This document shows, piece by piece, positions 13,372-13,465 of a stretch of 13,465 nucleotides of DNA (position 1 is the stretch's first letter; each line of letters begins with the position of its first letter). The notes beneath the pieces are model-generated. The model worked only from the letters and a program-made list of their open reading frames with translations, was not told the DNA's origin and made no database searches. This DNA comes from Bacteroidota bacterium (GTDB lineage Bacteria > Bacteroidota > Bacteroidia > Bacteroidales > VadinHA17), in contig DAOVQI010000040.1 in NCBI GenBank assembly GCA_030628785.1, positions 1 through 13,465 of the forward strand, read 5' to 3'. The translations under genes and the position numbers were made by a program.

Positions 13372-13465
13372 TTAATCATAACGAATCCTGAAAGTATCTT
13401 CAAAGATCCTTATAATTTCCAGGAATTCCTGTGGTAAGTATTCCAGAGCTTGCTCCATGATGGAT
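13372..13465 (-). CDS. C-terminal end of an unknown gene (5' end outside window)
   Basis: The minus strand is open from the right edge to TAA at 13372-13374, reading SIMEQALEYLPQEFLEIIRIF and ending EDTFRIRYD. It is either the last 30 or so residues of a gene that starts outside the window or a very short peptide from the internal Met. The fragment is acidic and probably helical. It is too short to identify. Confidence 0.4.
   Translation of the reverse strand, partial: SIMEQALEYLPQEFLEIIRIFEDTFRIRYD

Overview
The window looks like an environmental member of the Bacteroidota, probably Bacteroidales or a related order. The reasons are a TonB-dependent receptor with a carboxypeptidase-like N-terminal domain paired with DUF4249-type lipoproteins, TPR plus CHAT proteins, GG-leader-like small peptides, mostly weak or absent Shine-Dalgarno sites, candidate TAnnTTTG-type -7 elements, AT-rich spacers, and many short perfect palindromes between genes. 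No rRNA, tRNA, CRISPR array, transposase or phage gene was recognised.

Layout. (1) Bases 1-3002, minus strand: a large secreted TPR protein ending in a CHAT (caspase-like) peptidase domain that runs off the left edge. (2) 3003-4506: a repeat-rich AT-rich spacer with a small inverted-repeat-bounded element and a diverged tandem duplication. It is followed on the plus strand by a 53-residue peptide with an Arg-Gly-Gly motif, a Cys-rich reading frame broken by two in-frame stops, and a one-base-frameshifted PLDc_N-like membrane protein. (3) 4507-6281, plus strand: a membrane-anchored TPR protein resembling an anti-sigma factor, and a soluble sensor histidine kinase. (4) 6282-6976: no gene, but palindromes and two nearly identical 224-bp tandem units with extensive self-complementarity, each ending in a strong hairpin. 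(5) 6977-12114, plus strand: two related modules. The first is a decayed small secreted/outer-membrane gene, a DUF4249 lipoprotein and an intact TonB-dependent receptor. The second is an intact small beta-barrel-like protein, a second DUF4249 paralogue and a 26-codon stub that resembles the start of the receptor gene. (6) 12122-13465, minus strand: a bidirectional hairpin, a MESH1-like HD hydrolase, a three-helix membrane protein, and the last codons of a gene entering from the right.

How the genes may work together. The DUF4249 lipoprotein and the receptor probably form an outer-membrane uptake pair like SusD/SusC, but the substrate is unknown. The two DUF4249 genes are nearly identical at both ends and strongly different, even at synonymous sites, in the middle, which suggests recombination or gene conversion. 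In the left half, a secreted clan-CD peptidase is encoded back to back with a short peptide carrying an Arg-Gly-Gly junction and with Cys-rich remnants. A protease-substrate or export relation is possible but is inference only. The signalling genes (anti-sigma-like TPR protein, histidine kinase) have no cognate sigma factor or response regulator inside the window.

Main points to follow up: the pseudoknot-capable tandem units, the CHAT/RGG-peptide/Cys-rich locus, the mosaic DUF4249 duplication, and the MESH1-like hydrolase.
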